DNA from: DATBMA01 sp036555105
Lineage (GTDB): Bacteria > Actinomycetota > Acidimicrobiia > Spongiisociales > ZC4RG35
Direction of reading: 5' to 3'
Assembly (NCBI GenBank): GCA_036555105.1
Contig: DATBMA010000005.1
Coordinates: 1-15,458, forward strand
DNA length: 15,458 bases
The position numbers and the translations under genes are program-made. Below the pieces are notes generated by a model. That model saw only the letters and a list, made by a program, of their open reading frames with translations, was not told the DNA's origin and ran no database searches. Positions 14,455 through 15,458 of the stretch are shown piece after piece. Positions within the stretch are counted from its first letter, which is position 1. The number at the start of each line of letters is the position of its first letter.

Positions 14455-15054
14455 ATGCCAGGTCGGCTAGACCCTGAATCCCGGCGCCAGGAGATCCTCA
14501 CTGCGGCCGCCAGGTCGATCATCGAGCATGGGCTGCACGCAACCAGAGTGGCCGACATCGCTCGCAGAGCAGGAGTCTCCTCCGGGCTGGTGGCTCACTA
14601 CTTCCCGACCAAGGACTCCCTTCTGGCCGAGGCCCTGATCAATCAGGACACGCTGTTCTACGAGCAGCTGGAGGAGCGGCTCCAAGGAGGAGGATCCGCC
14701 CGCCAGCGCCTTGTCATGATGATCGAGACCGCCTGCCCTCCCTCGGCAGGAGCCAGGGTGAATTGGGCACTGTGGCTGGAGCTGTGGTCCGCTGCCCGGC
14801 TCGACCCGGCCCTGGCCGCCACCAGGAACCGACTCGACGGCAACTGGAGGAAGGCGATCGCGGCGACCATCCGCCGCGGGCAGCGGGAGGGGGAGTTCGA
14901 AGGGGGCGATCCCGCAGAGGTCGCACTCAGGCTGGCTGCCCTGATCGACGGGCTGGCGCTGCAAGTGGCGTTGGGCGACCGGGCGGTGACCCCGGCCAAA
15001 ATGCGGGCAACCTGCCTGAAGGCGGCCGCCGCCGAGCTTGGTTTCGAGCTCTAG
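14455..15054 (+). CDS. TetR-family transcriptional regulator (BetI-like)
   Basis: 199 residues, typical TetR length. The N-terminal DNA-binding domain is plain: RRQEILTAAARSIIEHGLHATRVADIARRAGVSSG can be followed from about 10 to 44, with the recognition helix and the conserved YFPTKDSLLAEAL at 49-61. The C-terminal ligand domain has NWALWLELWSAARLDPAL (about 103-120) and a WRKAIAATI helix, resembling the BetI/TetR_C_6 type known from choline-betaine and amine-related operons. The start ATG at 14455 has no Shine-Dalgarno, so leaderless translation is possible. It is divergent from the acyl-CoA ligase and upstream of a second polyamine-type binding protein, so it could control either side. The ligand is not readable; a polyamine, its acyl derivative or an acyl-CoA are guesses. 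Confidence 0.93.
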   Translation: MPGRLDPESRRQEILTAAARSIIEHGLHATRVADIARRAGVSSGLVAHYFPTKDSLLAEALINQDTLFYEQLEERLQGGGSARQRLVMMIETACPPSAGARVNWALWLELWSAARLDPALAATRNRLDGNWRKAIAATIRRGQREGEFEGGDPAEVALRLAALIDGLALQVALGDRAVTPAKMRATCLKAAAAELGFEL

Positions 15055-15165
15055 GCCGGACGCCTCCAATCCGAGGCCTTGGGTAATGTGCCCGCAAGGC
15101 GAAAACGAGGGAATGTGACCTACCACCCGCGTGAGAACTGGGTCCCCGGCCGGCGAGGCCATTAC

Positions 15166-15458
15166 ATGACCCGCCGGGAATTCGTCCGATCGATGGCGGT
15201 GGCCGGCCTGGCCTTCCCGTCACTCTCGGCTCTGCTGGCGGCATGCGGAAGCGGCTCCGGCTCCGGCGGTGACGCCCAGGTGGTGATCGGAACGCCCGCC
15301 AATCCGGCGACTCAGCCGATGGTCGACTCCAACCCGATGATCGCCGATGGGCTCCCCTCCGAGGAGGGGCCTCTCAAGCTCTACAACTGGGACGAATACA
15401 TCAACCTCGACATGCTCGACCGCGCCAAGCAGGAGCTGGGTGCCGACATCGAGGTCAC
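15166..15458 (+). CDS. Second PotD-type binding protein, Tat-exported lipoprotein (3' part outside window)
   Basis: Open to the right edge; 97 residues are visible. TRREFVRS at residues 2-9 is a twin-arginine motif, followed by a moderately hydrophobic core and lipobox LLAAC, so the protein should be exported folded through Tat and then lipidated. A Gly/Ser linker comes next. KLYNWDEYINLDMLD at about 70-84 is the PotD/PotF opening strand with the Trp and Tyr that stack on the polyamine in E. coli PotD. The ATG at 15166 is chosen because GAGG lies 7 nt upstream and the Tat motif starts at once. A GTG at 15115, in frame and 3 nt after GAGGG, would add 17 residues. It lies 111 bp after the regulator gene and probably begins another importer operon. 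Confidence 0.82.
   Translation, partial: MTRREFVRSMAVAGLAFPSLSALLAACGSGSGSGGDAQVVIGTPANPATQPMVDSNPMIADGLPSEEGPLKLYNWDEYINLDMLDRAKQELGADIEV

Noticed and set aside
15062..15077. Hairpin GCCTC-loop-GAGGC after the TetR stop as a terminator.
   Set aside because: Only a 5-bp stem and no T-run follows; too weak to call.
15115..15165. GTG at 15115 as the start of the second binding protein.
   Set aside because: In frame and possible, but its GAGGG is only 3 nt away, while ATG 15166 has better spacing and begins directly at the Tat motif. Kept as an alternative start.
1..15458. tRNA, rRNA, riboswitch, CRISPR array, insertion sequence or prophage signs.
   Set aside because: No cloverleaf, repeat array, terminal inverted repeats or transposase-like protein was found by eye; the window is densely packed with metabolic genes.

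Overview
The window looks like chromosomal DNA from a high-GC actinobacterium. The signs are strong G/C bias at third codon positions, GTG and TTG starts, many 4-bp gene overlaps, an ECF sigma factor beside a one-pass membrane protein, and a twin-arginine lipoprotein. An Acidimicrobiia-like or other uncultured actinobacterial origin is plausible but not shown. No RNA gene, insertion sequence, CRISPR array or phage gene was seen.

Layout. From position 14392 down to 1 every gene is on the minus strand; from 14455 to the right end genes are on the plus strand. Read in transcription order, the minus strand has three blocks. (a) 14392-10704: an ADP-forming acyl-CoA ligase and an overlapping YtcJ-type amidohydrolase. 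(b) 10632-8708: an unknown secreted, membrane-anchored protein, an ECF sigma factor and a probable anti-sigma partner, preceded by a possible self-recognised ECF promoter. (c) 8610-1: a GABA-type aminotransferase, an aldehyde dehydrogenase, a C45 (Ntn) amide hydrolase and a GNAT acyltransferase, followed after 73 bp by a polyamine ABC importer in the order potD-potA-potB-potC. potC runs off the left edge. Within block (c) all consecutive genes overlap by about 4 bp except at the GNAT/potD junction, where a good -10 hexamer, a strong Shine-Dalgarno and a TTG start suggest an extra internal promoter.

The plus strand carries a BetI-like TetR regulator, divergent from the acyl-CoA ligase, and then the start of a second PotD-type binding protein. 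This one has a Tat signal plus lipobox, unlike the Sec-type lipoprotein of the first importer. It is cut by the right edge and may open a second importer operon.

How it may work together (inference): PotDABC imports a polyamine or related omega-amine. GNAT and the C45 hydrolase could add and remove an N-acyl group. The aminotransferase and dehydrogenase would turn the free omega-amino acid (for example GABA) into a dicarboxylate such as succinate. The acyl-CoA ligase could reclaim a released acid. Such an acyl-protected route would parallel the gamma-glutamyl-protected Puu pathway; this is the most interesting hypothesis in the window.
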